Origin: DASSUW01 sp963806395
Lineage (GTDB): Bacteria; Actinomycetota; Thermoleophilia; Solirubrobacterales; Solirubrobacteraceae
DNA length: 64,000 nucleotides
Reading direction: 5' to 3'
Assembly: GCA_963806395.1 (NCBI GenBank)
Contig: CAWDYI010000012.1
Location: 1-64,000, forward strand
The notes beneath the pieces were generated by a model that saw only the letters and a list, made by a program, of their open reading frames with translations, ran no database searches and had not been told where the DNA came from. The position numbers were made by a program, and so were the translations under genes. How positions within the stretch are numbered: position 1 is the first letter of the stretch; each line of letters begins with the position of its first letter. Below are positions 50,153 through 58,514 of this stretch, piece by piece.

Positions 50153-51034
50153 GTGGAGACCAAGCAGGAGATCCGCGAGTTCCTGACCTCCCGCCGCGCC
50201 CGGGTCACGCCCGAGCAGGCCGGGTTGCCGACCTACGGGACTCGTCGCGTCCCCGGACTGCGACGCGAAGAGGTCGCGGTCCTGGCCGGCGTGAGCGTCC
50301 CGTACTACACGCGCCTGGAACGCGGAGACATGAGCGGCGCCTCCGAGGGCGTGCTGGAGGCATTGGCCCGGGCGCTCCAGCTCGACGACGCCGAGCGCGC
50401 CCACCTTTTCGACCTCGCCCGCGCCGCCCAGCCGGCCGGGGCGCGTCCGCGCCGGCGTCAGGCCAGGCCACGCATCCGGCCGGAGATCCAGTGGACGCTC
50501 GACGCGATCACCGGCGCCGCCGCGTACGTGGGCAACGACCGCCTCGACATCCTGGCCACCAACGCGCTCGGGCGCGCGCTGTTCTCCGAGCTGTACGTCG
50601 CGCCCACGCGGCCGGTGAACCACGCGCGATTCGTGTTCCTCGACCCGCGCGCCGAGACGTTCTACACCGACTGGGACCGCGCCGCCCGCGAGACCGCGGC
50701 GATCCTGCGCTCGGCGGCCGGCCGCGACCCGTACGACCGCGACCTCTCAGACCTCGTCGGCGAGCTCGCAACCAAGAGCGAGGCGTTCCGAACCCACTGG
50801 GCCGCACACAACGTCCGCTTCCACGCCACCGCCGTCAAGCACCTCCACCACCCCGTCGTCGGCGAGCTCAGCCTCAGCTTCAACCGTCTCGGCATCGCCG
50901 CCGACCACGGGTTGACGGTCTTCACCTACGCCGCAGAACCCGGCTCCCGCTCCGAGGAGGCGCTGAACCTGCTCGGCAGCTGGGCGGCCACGCTCGACGT
51001 CGCCGAATCGGCGCAGACGACCGACCAACGCTGA
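50153..51034 (+). CDS. XRE-family regulator with MmyB-like ligand domain
   Basis: A 293-residue protein. An N-terminal helix-turn-helix (FLTSRRARVTPEQAGLPTYGTRRVPGLRREEVAVLAGVSVPYYTRLERGDMSGASEGVLEALARALQL) is followed by the MmyB-like/PAS-like ligand-binding domain (YVGNDRLDILATNALGRALFSELY; FVFLDPRAETFYTDWDRAARE; HHPVVGELSLSFNRLGI). Regulators of this type typically control a divergent SDR or AKR gene, which is the arrangement here. The ligand may be a fatty acid or hydrophobic compound; that is a family-level guess. Confidence 0.87.
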   Translation: METKQEIREFLTSRRARVTPEQAGLPTYGTRRVPGLRREEVAVLAGVSVPYYTRLERGDMSGASEGVLEALARALQLDDAERAHLFDLARAAQPAGARPRRRQARPRIRPEIQWTLDAITGAAAYVGNDRLDILATNALGRALFSELYVAPTRPVNHARFVFLDPRAETFYTDWDRAARETAAILRSAAGRDPYDRDLSDLVGELATKSEAFRTHWAAHNVRFHATAVKHLHHPVVGELSLSFNRLGIAADHGLTVFTYAAEPGSRSEEALNLLGSWAATLDVAESAQTTDQR

Positions 51035-51174
51035 GCCCCAGCGAGAACCCGGAGCCGTCCAGCGGCGTCGCGAAACGGACACTGCGCAGCTCGCCGGCCG
51101 CTTAGGGCCTCGCGATCTGCGGTACATCCGTGTTCATCGGTTCCGCTCGCAGCCTTTGAGACCAAGGAGTCCAC

Positions 51175-52458
51175 ATGGCAGCGCCTATCTCCCGTCGCAC
51201 CTTCTTGACGACCGGCGCGGCCGCTGCTGGTGCGTTCTTGCCCGGCGTCGCCGCCTACGCTCACCCAACCCGCGGGGTGCGGTTCACCCTCAATGCGGAG
51301 GTGCTCGACGGCGGCGAGCAGGTCACCTCGATCACGCTTCACACGGCCCGGCTCGGGCGGATCGACCCGGCGAGCCTGACCACCGGCACCTTCAGGGTGC
51401 ACGCAAAGGCGACCAGCCCGATCCCCATCCCTGCCGGCGACCTGATCTTCAGCGAGTACGACCTCGACCGCCCGGTGACCGCTGCCCGGCTGGACCATTG
51501 GGGCAACATCGAGCTGGACCTGGCATACGGCGAGGGCCAGGTCGGTGGCGGCACCCTCGGCTACATCGTGGGCAAGGGCCGCAACGTCATGCTCGACCTC
51601 GACTACACGATCACTCAGAACGCCCCGCTCGCGCTCCGCAACCGCCGCTCGGTCACGATCGCGCGGTTCGTGCAAGGCGAGCTGTCAGATCCCGAAGTGG
51701 ACGCCTTCAGCTACCACGTCTCCGGCTCCGGCATGAACTACCGGCTGTACTCGCCCCGTCACGGCCGCCGTTTCCACGCCGCCGGACGAGACAGGCACCC
51801 TCTAGTCGTCTGGCTGCACGGCGGAGGTGAGGGCGGCCTGCTACCCGATCACTACTACGACAACGAGTCGCCGTTGCGGGCCAACCGCGGTGCGCTGGGA
51901 TTCGCCACGCAGCAGGCACGACGGATCTTCGGCGGCGCCTATGTCGTGGCCCCACAGAGCACCTCCTACTGGATGGAGGACGGGCCCCGCTTTGCTCCGC
52001 TCATCCGCGAGATCATCGGCGATCTCGTCCGTCGGTACCCGATCGACCGCGACCGGATCCACGTCGCCGGCTGCAGCAACGGCGGCTACATGACCATGGA
52101 GATGACGTCGATCTACAGTCACCTGTTCGCCGCGGCCGTGCCGATCTGTGGCGTTGTCGAGTCCCTCGAGCCGGGCGGCCCGCCGCTGCTCACCGACGCC
52201 CAGCTGAAGGAGATCGGCACCCCGACGTGGCTCGTCGCGTCGCGCGACGACCCGGTCGTGCCACCGGAGCCAAACACCGTCCACGCCCACGACCTCATTC
52301 CCGGCTCCTTGATGACCCTGTACGACCACGTCATCTGGAACGGCCACCAGTTCAACGGCCACTGGTCGTGGATCTATGTCGCCCGCAACGACCCGACCAT
52401 CGATGGAACGCACATCTGGCAGTGGATGGCCGATCAGCGCGCAGACCGAGCCGCGTAG
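51175..52458 (+). CDS. Tat-exported esterase/PHB-depolymerase-like hydrolase
   Basis: A 427-residue protein with a twin-arginine signal (ISRRTFLTTGAAAAGAFLPGVAAYA). After a beta-sandwich domain of about 160 residues comes an alpha/beta-hydrolase: WLHGGGEGG (oxyanion hole, about 205), VAGCSNGGYMTMEM (nucleophile Ser near 300), ASRDDPVVPPE (acid, about 360) and NGHQFNGHWSW (His, about 385). The two-part layout resembles exported prolyl-oligopeptidase/feruloyl or PHB-depolymerase-like esterases. AAGGAG precedes the ATG. Confidence 0.8.
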   Translation: MAAPISRRTFLTTGAAAAGAFLPGVAAYAHPTRGVRFTLNAEVLDGGEQVTSITLHTARLGRIDPASLTTGTFRVHAKATSPIPIPAGDLIFSEYDLDRPVTAARLDHWGNIELDLAYGEGQVGGGTLGYIVGKGRNVMLDLDYTITQNAPLALRNRRSVTIARFVQGELSDPEVDAFSYHVSGSGMNYRLYSPRHGRRFHAAGRDRHPLVVWLHGGGEGGLLPDHYYDNESPLRANRGALGFATQQARRIFGGAYVVAPQSTSYWMEDGPRFAPLIREIIGDLVRRYPIDRDRIHVAGCSNGGYMTMEMTSIYSHLFAAAVPICGVVESLEPGGPPLLTDAQLKEIGTPTWLVASRDDPVVPPEPNTVHAHDLIPGSLMTLYDHVIWNGHQFNGHWSWIYVARNDPTIDGTHIWQWMADQRADRAA

Positions 52459-52560
52459 GTCGCACCGGCCACGACCTCAGCGCCCAGTGTCGAGAACGGC
52501 CGGCTGGCTCCGCTCACCATGAGGTGCCTGCTTCTGTAGCGCTCGAGAAAGGACTAGGCA

Positions 52561-53286
52561 ATGACCCTCGCCCATCCTCCTGTCGTCAGCCAGACCGAGT
52601 GGGACGCGGCTCTGGCGGCCATGGCCGAGCGCGAGAAGGCCGTCGCCGCCGCGATGCACGAGCTCGCCGCCGAGCGGAAGCGGATGCCGATGGTGCGCGT
52701 CGACCGCGACTACAGCTTCGAGGGCCCAGAGGGGCCGCGGTCGCTGCCGGAGCTGTTCGAGGGGCGCACTCAGCTCATCCTCTACCGGTTCTTCTTCGAC
52801 GAGGGTGTCGACGGTTGGCCCGACGCCGGGTGCGTTGGCTGTTCGTCCGTCGCCGACGGCATCCCCGAGCTCGGCCTCCTGCACGCCCGCGACATCACCT
52901 TCGCGATGGCATCGGCGGCACCTCAGGCGAACCTCCGCCGCTACGCCGAGCGCATGGGCTGGAGGGACGTGCCCTGGTACACGATCAGCAGCGAGCGCTT
53001 CTCGGCTGACTTCGGGGTCAACGAGTGGTTCGGCTTCAACGTCTTCCTGCGGGACGGAGATGACGTCTACCGCACCTACTTCCTGCAGCACGGAGCGATG
53101 GTCCAGTGGATCGGCAGCCTCTGGAGCCTGTGGTCCTTGACGCCCTATGGCGCGCAGTCCGACGACGAGGACTTGCCCGAGGGCTGGCCCCGTGCGCCGG
53201 GGTCGTTCTGGTTCCGCCGCCACGACGAGTTCGACGATCCGCCGCCGTCGGCCCGCCTGCGCGTCGACCCGGATGAGCGCCCCTAG
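52561..53286 (+). CDS. DUF899-family thioredoxin-like protein
   Basis: A 241-residue protein of the DUF899 family, which has a thioredoxin-like fold. The signature VDRDYSFEGPEGPRSLPELFEGRTQLILYRFFFDEGVDGWPDAGCVGCSSVAD carries the CxxC pair, and WYTISSERFSADFGV and FNVFLRDGDDVYRTYFLQHGAM complete the family pattern. Function is not established; a redox or stress role is inferred from the fold. It follows the esterase by 102 bp. Confidence 0.83.
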   Translation: MTLAHPPVVSQTEWDAALAAMAEREKAVAAAMHELAAERKRMPMVRVDRDYSFEGPEGPRSLPELFEGRTQLILYRFFFDEGVDGWPDAGCVGCSSVADGIPELGLLHARDITFAMASAAPQANLRRYAERMGWRDVPWYTISSERFSADFGVNEWFGFNVFLRDGDDVYRTYFLQHGAMVQWIGSLWSLWSLTPYGAQSDDEDLPEGWPRAPGSFWFRRHDEFDDPPPSARLRVDPDERP

Positions 53287-53311
53287 CGGATCCCTGCTCG
53301 TCTCCCTGCGC

Positions 53312-54415
53312 TCAGCCTGACCCGACCGCGGCGCGGACGAGCGCCTGGAAGATCCCGCCGTCGTTGTCGATCTCGTGGTCGTTCCAGGCGACGGCGACGG
53401 TGACGCGCTCCTTCGGCATGTACCAGAGCTCGGCGTGGGTGCCGAGGCCGTCGCCGGTGTGGCCCCACATCTCGTGGTCGTCGACGTACCACTTGGCGAG
53501 TCCGAGGCCGTAGCCCGAGGCGAACTCGCTCTGATGGACGTCCTGCATCTCGTGCAGCGAGGACGGCTCCAGCACGTGGCCGCCGAGCAGTTCGCTGCCC
53601 CAGCGAGCGAGCGACGGGACGTCGCCGGCCAGCCCGATGGCGCCCGAGGACATCGTGACCCACCAGCGGCGTGGCAGCAGCCCGCTGCGGTCGTTGAGGT
53701 CGACCGGGTGGGCCAGGCCGTCGGGGTACCAGTACGAGTGCGCGTGCGGGCGCGCCGGGCGCTCGCCGGGCTGGAACGCGAGGCCGTCGCCGCCGGGCGC
53801 GCTGAGCACGTCGCGGCGGGCGAGCGCCGCGCTCGGCGCGCCGCCCGTACGCTCGACGATGAGTCCCGCGAGCACGAACCCGGCGTCCGAGTACACGGCG
53901 TCCTCGGTGCGCGGGCCGGGCTTCCCTCCGGCGGCGACGAACTGCTGCCGGGTCGGCCTCACCCGCGGGTGGTCAAGCACCCGGAAGAAGAACGCCTTGG
54001 GCGGGTCACCCATCCCTGAGGTGTGGCCGAGCAGGTCGCGCACCGTGGCCTCAGCGTCGCCGCGCCACGCCGGGTACCAGCGGCGGATCGGGTCGTCGAG
54101 ACGAAGGCGGCCCTGCTCGACCAGCCGCATCGCCGTCGACGCCGTGACGATCTTGGTGATGCTGTCGAACGGGATCGCCGTGGCCGTGGTCGTCGCCTGG
54201 CGCGGGTGCAGCACGGCGTCGCCGGCCGCGCCCGACCATTCACGCCCGTCCGCGAACACGACCGCGGCCGTCGCGCCCGGCACGCCGGTGTTCTTGACCG
54301 TCTGCTCGAGCGCCGCGTCGAGGCGGTGGGCGGCCGCGGGCGAGTACTTCACCCCGGGCTGCCGCACCGCCGCGCCCTTGTCCGATCCTCCGCAGCCGGC
54401 GAGCAGGAACAGCAC
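53312..54415 (-). CDS. serine beta-lactamase/DD-peptidase-like lipoprotein
   Basis: A 367-residue class C type hydrolase. The SxxK motif is S85-I-T-K88, the YxN position reads Y175-S-D177, and the third motif is HTG in MWGHTGDGLGTHAE. A lipobox LLAGC lies at the extreme N-terminus, so it is exported and lipid-anchored. The GTG start gives a short signal; RRLAVAWA just upstream would complete it but lacks a normal start codon in frame. Such proteins include esterases and D-aminopeptidases, so antibiotic resistance is not implied. Confidence 0.8.
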   Translation of the reverse strand: MLFLLAGCGGSDKGAAVRQPGVKYSPAAAHRLDAALEQTVKNTGVPGATAAVVFADGREWSGAAGDAVLHPRQATTTATAIPFDSITKIVTASTAMRLVEQGRLRLDDPIRRWYPAWRGDAEATVRDLLGHTSGMGDPPKAFFFRVLDHPRVRPTRQQFVAAGGKPGPRTEDAVYSDAGFVLAGLIVERTGGAPSAALARRDVLSAPGGDGLAFQPGERPARPHAHSYWYPDGLAHPVDLNDRSGLLPRRWWVTMSSGAIGLAGDVPSLARWGSELLGGHVLEPSSLHEMQDVHQSEFASGYGLGLAKWYVDDHEMWGHTGDGLGTHAELWYMPKERVTVAVAWNDHEIDNDGGIFQALVRAAVGSG

Positions 54416-54520
54416 GGCCCAGGCGACGGCGAGGCGCCGGATGTGCCGACGCTACAGGACTTTGACCGGTCGAACCAGTGGCGCGCCGAACGCGTTGCCG
54501 GCGGCCGCGGATCCGGATAG

Positions 54521-55612
54521 TTGCGTCAGAATGCTCGCGAGCGGCTTGTGAAGGACACGATTCCAGCACCCGTGTCGTGGCCGGCGTGGAGGCGTCTGCT
54601 CAGGCCCGCGCTCGTGATCGCCGCGCTCGTCGTGGTGTTCGGGTGGGTGCTGCCGCGGTTCATCGACTATCAGCAGGTCTGGGACGCGGTGACCGAGCTC
54701 GACGCGTGGGAAGTGCTGGTCCTGCTCGGGCTCGCGTCTGCTCGTGTTCCCACCGAGGCGCTGATGTATCGGGCGTTCCTGCCGGGCCTGTCGCTGTGGC
54801 GCGGGACCGAGGCCTACCTCTCCTCGAACCTTGCCGGGCAGGTCCTCCCGCCTCCTGCCCCGAGCGTCGTCCAGTACGGCTATTTCCGTGGCGGCGGCCA
54901 TACGCCGGACGCCGCCGGGCTCGCCGCGCTGGGATCGTTTCTCTTCCCGACGATCGGTCGACTCCTGCTCCCGGTCGTCGCGATCGCGGTACTGCTCATC
55001 ACGGGCGAGGTCAACGGCACGATCCTGCTGGCGGGCGGAATCTCGCTCGTCGTCACGATCATCGCGGGCATCGCCGGCTATTTCTTCCTGCGGGGAGAGC
55101 GCTCCGCGCGCTCGCTCGGGACAAAGCTCCAGCGACCACTCTCCTGGATCCTCGTCAAGGTCAAGCGCGATCCGATCCAGGACGGTGCCGGCCGGGCGGT
55201 GCAACTTCGCACCAACACCCTCGCCGTCCTACGCGAGGGTTGGGCGCTGGGCTCGATCGGGGTTGCGGCCAACCTCGCTGCCACCTACGTGATCCTGCTC
55301 GCCGCGCTGCGCTTCGTCGGCGTCTCGGGATCCGAGCTGTCCGCCGCCGACGCCTTCGCAGCCTTCGCGATCGCATTCTGGGCCGGCGTGGTCCTGCCGA
55401 TCACGGGCAGCGGCCTCGGCGTCGTCGACGCCGTCCTCATCGCCGCGCTCATCGAGCTGAGCAGCGCCTCCGACGACGCGCTCGTCGCAGCGGCGCTCCT
55501 GTGGCGAGTCTTCTACTCGATCGTCCCGCTGCCGCCCGGCGCGATCACGTTGAGCCGATTCCGCAAAGCGAACCCCGACGCGCTACGACGCCGCACGGCG
55601 GAAACGACGTAG
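54521..55612 (+). CDS. LPG-synthase-TM-type membrane protein (flippase-like)
   Basis: A 363-residue polytopic protein of the same broad family as the gene at 39568-40734. Helices such as LVIAALVVVFGWVLPRFI and LLLPVVAIAVLLITGEV are clear, with the family regions YLSSNLAGQVLPPPAPSVVQYGYFRG (about 90) and VVLPITGSGLGVVDAVLIAALIELS (about 290). No soluble catalytic domain is attached. A TTG start at 54521 is used; GTG 54548 is an alternative. It lies in the outer tRNA-Val block and is convergent with gene fragments. Confidence 0.75.
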   Translation: MRQNARERLVKDTIPAPVSWPAWRRLLRPALVIAALVVVFGWVLPRFIDYQQVWDAVTELDAWEVLVLLGLASARVPTEALMYRAFLPGLSLWRGTEAYLSSNLAGQVLPPPAPSVVQYGYFRGGGHTPDAAGLAALGSFLFPTIGRLLLPVVAIAVLLITGEVNGTILLAGGISLVVTIIAGIAGYFFLRGERSARSLGTKLQRPLSWILVKVKRDPIQDGAGRAVQLRTNTLAVLREGWALGSIGVAANLAATYVILLAALRFVGVSGSELSAADAFAAFAIAFWAGVVLPITGSGLGVVDAVLIAALIELSSASDDALVAAALLWRVFYSIVPLPPGAITLSRFRKANPDALRRRTAETT

Positions 55613-55627
55613 GCGCGCGCGACGGGT

Positions 55628-56085
55628 TCAGCCGACGCGCTCGATCGGCGGCGGCTGCCGGCTCCCCGGCGACCTCGGGCTTGGGTGAGTAGAGCCGCAG
55701 CGCGACCTTGAAGGCGCCCTTCTGCGGGGCGGGCAGCCAGTTCGCCTCTTGGGCAGCGGTCGGTCGGTCGGCCTGGATGTAGAGGGTCAGTGAGCCGTCG
55801 TCGGCGTAGGTCAGTCCGCTGCGGTCGCCGACCGCGTAGCGGTTGATCGCGTTTGGCACGATGTAGGTGTCGGGGTCGTACATCGTCAGCGACCAGAACG
55901 CGTTGACCGGAGGCAACTGCCGTTTGTCGAAGTGCAGCGTGTAGCGGTGCCAGCTGTCCAGCGGCCCGCCGGTGCCGTCGGTCTTGGTGATCGGGTAGCA
56001 GGCGTCCTCGATCAGGTTGCCGCCGACGCCGAAGAACGTCCAGGCGGCGCGGTAGGCGTAGCGGGTGCCGTAGCGGCCCATGTCG
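55628..56085 (-). pseudogene. C-terminal fragment of a DUF1254/DUF1214 protein
   Basis: GRYGTRYAYRAAWTFFGVGGNLIEDACYPITKTDGTGGPLDSWHRYTLHF and FWSLTMYDPDTYIVPNAINRYAVGDRS are the DUF1214 signature of DUF1254 proteins, which should have some 250 more N-terminal residues. Upstream of GRYG the sequence changes abruptly into a DHFR-type gene fragment. Near the end the frame shifts around 55665: the expected terminal PPPIERVG and a TGA (55628-55630) are in another frame. It is a truncated, frameshifted relic. Confidence 0.75.
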
Positions 56086-56304
56086 CCCCCACCCGGTCGG
56101 ACCACCACTGGAACAGGTCGTCGCTCGGCACTCTCCGGCCGAGGTCGTCGCCGGGCGCGGCGACGTAGCCGTCCAGGCTCAGGTCCATGCCGAAGGTCAG
56201 TTTCCGCATGGCGTCAGCCTCCCGTGAGTCGGTACTCGGCGTAAAGACCAGCACAGCGCGCAAGAATCATCGGTCAGGCCCACCGAGGGCCAGTTGACCA
56301 CGAC
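56081..56304. repeat. 224-bp duplication (copy 1) of the tRNA-Cys-linked DHFR gene 5' region
   Basis: Aligned without gaps to 61390-61613 at a constant offset of 5309 bp, with about 11 mismatches in 224 bp (about 95% identity). It covers the start of a DHFR-type gene and about 95 bp upstream of it. Outside these limits the two loci do not resemble each other. Confidence 0.85.
56086..56209 (-). pseudogene. N-terminal fragment of a DHFR-family gene
   Basis: ATG 56209 begins KLTFGMDLSLDGYVAAPGDDLG and runs FQWWSDRVGA, closely matching the first 40 residues of the intact gene at 60955-61518. It is cut off at about 56086, where the DUF1214 fragment begins. Only the 5' end and leader remain. Confidence 0.8.
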
Positions 56305-56465
56305 CGTCAACGCGACAGTGCGCTGCAACGCGAGAGGGCCAGCCCCGAGAAGGCTGGAGCGCCGATCGATCCTCGATTCCCGGGCATGCCTCACAAGCCG
56401 CGGAGGTCGGAGCAGCCGACTGCCCCGAATGAGGGGCGGAACGAACTGGTCTCGAACCGCAGACA

Positions 56466-56490
56466 CAAAAGGCCCGCAAATGCGGACCTT
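56466..56490 (-). terminator. terminator of tRNA-Val
   Basis: On the minus strand AAAGGTCCGC and GCGGGCCTTTT form a hairpin with one G-U pair, ending in TTTT, four bases after the tRNA. Closely similar hairpins follow the displaced tRNA ends at 48.2 and 44.0 kb. Confidence 0.8.
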
Positions 56491-56494
56491 TCAG

Positions 56495-56567
56495 TGGGCG
56501 ATACTGGGCTCGAACCAGTGACCTCCGCCTTGTCGAGGCGGCGCTCTCCCAGCTGAGCTAATCGCCC
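56495..56567 (-). tRNA. tRNA-Val (anticodon GAC)
   Basis: A complete 73-nt cloverleaf on the minus strand. Acceptor arms GGGCGAT/ATCGCCC, D-arm GCTC...GAGC, anticodon arm CCGCC-TCGACAA-GGCGG with anticodon GAC, variable AGGTC, and T-arm ACTGG-TTCGAGC-CCAGT all pair; discriminator A follows. CCA is not encoded. It is the only complete copy of three related 3' ends and the presumed integration target. Confidence 0.96.
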
Positions 56568-56606
56568 GGGAGATTGCCAAGCGTAGCAATGGGATACGAC
56601 TCCGGC

Positions 56607-57434
56607 ATGAGCAATGGAGACGAGACGATCGACGTCCAGGGCACGCGCGTTCCGGCGCTCGGGTTCGGCACTTGGCTGATCCCGGAGGCGGATGCCGCCG
56701 ACGCGGTCCGGGACGCCCTGGAGATCGGATACCGGCACATCGACACCGCACGCGCGTACGAGAACGAGCGCGGGGTCGGGCGTGGGATCGCCGACAGCGG
56801 CGTGCCTCGCAACGAGATCTTCCTGACCACGAAGGTGCCGCACACGGACGCCTCGCCGGAGCTGGTCGAGCGCGACGCCGAGGAGTCGCTCGAGCGGCTC
56901 GGGGTCAACCGGATCGACCTGCTGCTGCTGCACTGGCCGAACCCCGAGGTGCCGCTGGAGCAGACGCTGAACGCGCTCGACAAGCTCAAGGACGACGGGC
57001 GGGTGCGGCATATCGGCGTGTCGAACTTCCCCGCCGGCCTGCTGCGCCAGGCGCTCGAGCTGGCGCCGATCTTCGCCAACCAGGTCGAGTACCACCCGTT
57101 CCTCAGCCAGGAGCGCGCGCTCGACGTCGCCCGCGCGCACGACGTGCTGACGACCGCCTACTCCCCGCTCGCCCACGGCAAAGTGCCGGGTGACGCGACA
57201 CTCCAGCGGATCGGCGACGCGCACGGCAAGACGGCCGGCCAGGTCGCGCTGCGGTGGCTGCTCGACCAGCCGCTCGTGAGCCCGATCCCGAAGGCGTCGA
57301 GCCACGAGCGGCGTGCGGAGAACTTCGACGTGTCCGACTTCGAGCTGACGCGCGAGGAGCGGGGCGAGATCGACGCATTGCCGAAGGACGTCCGCACCGC
57401 CGACCCGCCGTGGGCGCCGGACTGGGACGCATGA
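56607..57434 (+). CDS. aldo/keto reductase (2,5-diketo-D-gluconate reductase-like)
   Basis: A 275-residue AKR5-type reductase. Asp and Tyr in HIDTARAYENERGVGRGI, Lys in IFLTTKVPH and His in LLLLHWPNPEVPLEQTLNALDKL form the catalytic tetrad. VSNFPAGLLRQALELAPIFANQVEYHPFL and SPIPKASSHERRAENFDV are the substrate- and NADPH-binding segments. The stop overlaps the next ATG (ATGA), so it is translationally coupled to the dehydrogenase. It probably reduces a keto acid or aldehyde related to the operon's dicarboxylate substrate. ATG 56607 is used; an upstream in-frame start at 56574 is not preferred because it lies next to the tRNA. Confidence 0.88.
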   Translation: MSNGDETIDVQGTRVPALGFGTWLIPEADAADAVRDALEIGYRHIDTARAYENERGVGRGIADSGVPRNEIFLTTKVPHTDASPELVERDAEESLERLGVNRIDLLLLHWPNPEVPLEQTLNALDKLKDDGRVRHIGVSNFPAGLLRQALELAPIFANQVEYHPFLSQERALDVARAHDVLTTAYSPLAHGKVPGDATLQRIGDAHGKTAGQVALRWLLDQPLVSPIPKASSHERRAENFDVSDFELTREERGEIDALPKDVRTADPPWAPDWDA

Positions 57435-58495
57435 GACGCCACGACATCGCCGTGATCCCGGGCGACGGGATCGGCCGCGAGGTGACGCCCGCCGCGCTCG
57501 AGGTGCTCGAGGCGGCCGGTCGCGCGCACGGCTTCGCGCTCGAGCTGACGGAGCACCCGTGGGGCTGTGACTACTTCGTCGAGAACAGCCGGATGATGCC
57601 GTCGGACGCGCTCGACATTCTCGGCGGCAGCGACGCCATATTCCTCGGAGCGGTCGGCCGGCCGGACGTCCCCGACCACGTCTCGCTGTGGGGCCTGCTG
57701 ATCCCGATCCGGCGCACGTTCCGCCAGTACGTGAACCTGCGCCCGGTCCGGCTGTGGCCGGGCATCCCCTCCCCCCTGCGCGACGTCACGCCCGCCGACC
57801 TCGACATGGTGATCGTGCGCGAGAACAACGAGGGCGAGTACTCGGAGATCGGCGGCCGCCTGCACCAGGGCACGGACGACGAGCTCGCCGTCCAGGAGGC
57901 GATCTTCACCCGCCGCGGCACGGACCGCGTGATGGCCTACGCGTGCGAACTGGCCGCCACGAGGTCGGGGCGCATCTGCTCCGCGACCAAGTCGAACGGG
58001 ATCGTCCACACGATGCCGTTCTGGGACGAGCGCTTCGCGCATGTGACCTCCCAGCACCCGCAGCTGCAGAGCGAGCAGGTGCTGATCGACGCGCTGGCCG
58101 CGATGGTCGTCCTCAACCCTGCGCGGTTCGACGTGATCGTCGCCTCCAACCTGTTCGGCGACATCCTCAGCGACCTCGCCGCCGCGGCGGCGGGCTCGAT
58201 CGGCATCGCGCCGTCCGGCAACCTGAACCCCGAGCGGGAGTTCCCGTCGATGTTCGAGCCGGTGCACGGATCGGCCCCTGACATATCGGGCCAGGGGATC
58301 GCGAACCCCATCGGCGCGATCTGGTCGGGCGCCCAGATGCTCGAGCACCTCGGCGAGCAGGAGGCCGCCGCCTCGGTGCTGGCCGCGATCGAGGACATGC
58401 TGGCCGGCGACGGCCCGCGAACGCGCGACCTCGGCGGTACGGCGAGCACCGCCGACGTCACCGCCGCGCTCGTATCGAGTTTCGCGACTCGCTGA
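57431..58495 (+). CDS. tartrate/D-malate dehydrogenase (decarboxylating), IPMDH family
   Basis: A 354-residue beta-decarboxylating dehydrogenase. IAVIPGDGIGREVTPAALEVLEAA opens it; CDYFVENSRMMP and AVGRPDVPDHVSLWGLLIPIRRTFRQYVNLRPVRL are hallmarks of tartrate dehydrogenases and D-malate dehydrogenases as opposed to LeuB. ENNEGEYSEIGGR, KSNGI, SNLFGDILSDLAAAAAGSIGIAPSGNLN and FEPVHGSAPDISGQGIANPIG supply the metal and NAD sites. It oxidises and decarboxylates tartrate or D-malate. The dicarboxylate carrier downstream supports this. Confidence 0.88.
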   Translation: MRRHDIAVIPGDGIGREVTPAALEVLEAAGRAHGFALELTEHPWGCDYFVENSRMMPSDALDILGGSDAIFLGAVGRPDVPDHVSLWGLLIPIRRTFRQYVNLRPVRLWPGIPSPLRDVTPADLDMVIVRENNEGEYSEIGGRLHQGTDDELAVQEAIFTRRGTDRVMAYACELAATRSGRICSATKSNGIVHTMPFWDERFAHVTSQHPQLQSEQVLIDALAAMVVLNPARFDVIVASNLFGDILSDLAAAAAGSIGIAPSGNLNPEREFPSMFEPVHGSAPDISGQGIANPIGAIWSGAQMLEHLGEQEAAASVLAAIEDMLAGDGPRTRDLGGTASTADVTAALVSSFATR

Positions 58496-58514
58496 CGCGG
58501 GCAAGCGCCCGCAC

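Larger units (their letters stand above)
48216..56465. mobile_element. putative outer tRNA-Val island
   Basis: An 8.2-kb block between copy B and the terminator of the intact tRNA-Val gene. Contents: AKR, SDR, XRE-type regulator, Tat-exported esterase, DUF899, beta-lactamase-like lipoprotein, a membrane protein, and truncated DUF1254/1214 and DHFR-type fragments next to the tRNA. No recombinase gene was found. Fragmented genes sit at the tRNA-proximal edge, where integrases normally lie, suggesting deletion after integration. Confidence 0.5.

Noticed and set aside
53312..54415. beta-lactamase-like gene as proof of a multi-resistance island
   Set aside because: Serine class C folds in actinobacteria are mostly esterases or peptidases; the YSD in place of YxN and the lack of other evidence do not support a resistance claim.
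56391..57305. 304-codon minus-strand frame running through tRNA-Val
   Set aside because: Its C-terminus is the conceptual translation of the tRNA, a well-known artefact, and the rest is antisense to the AKR gene.
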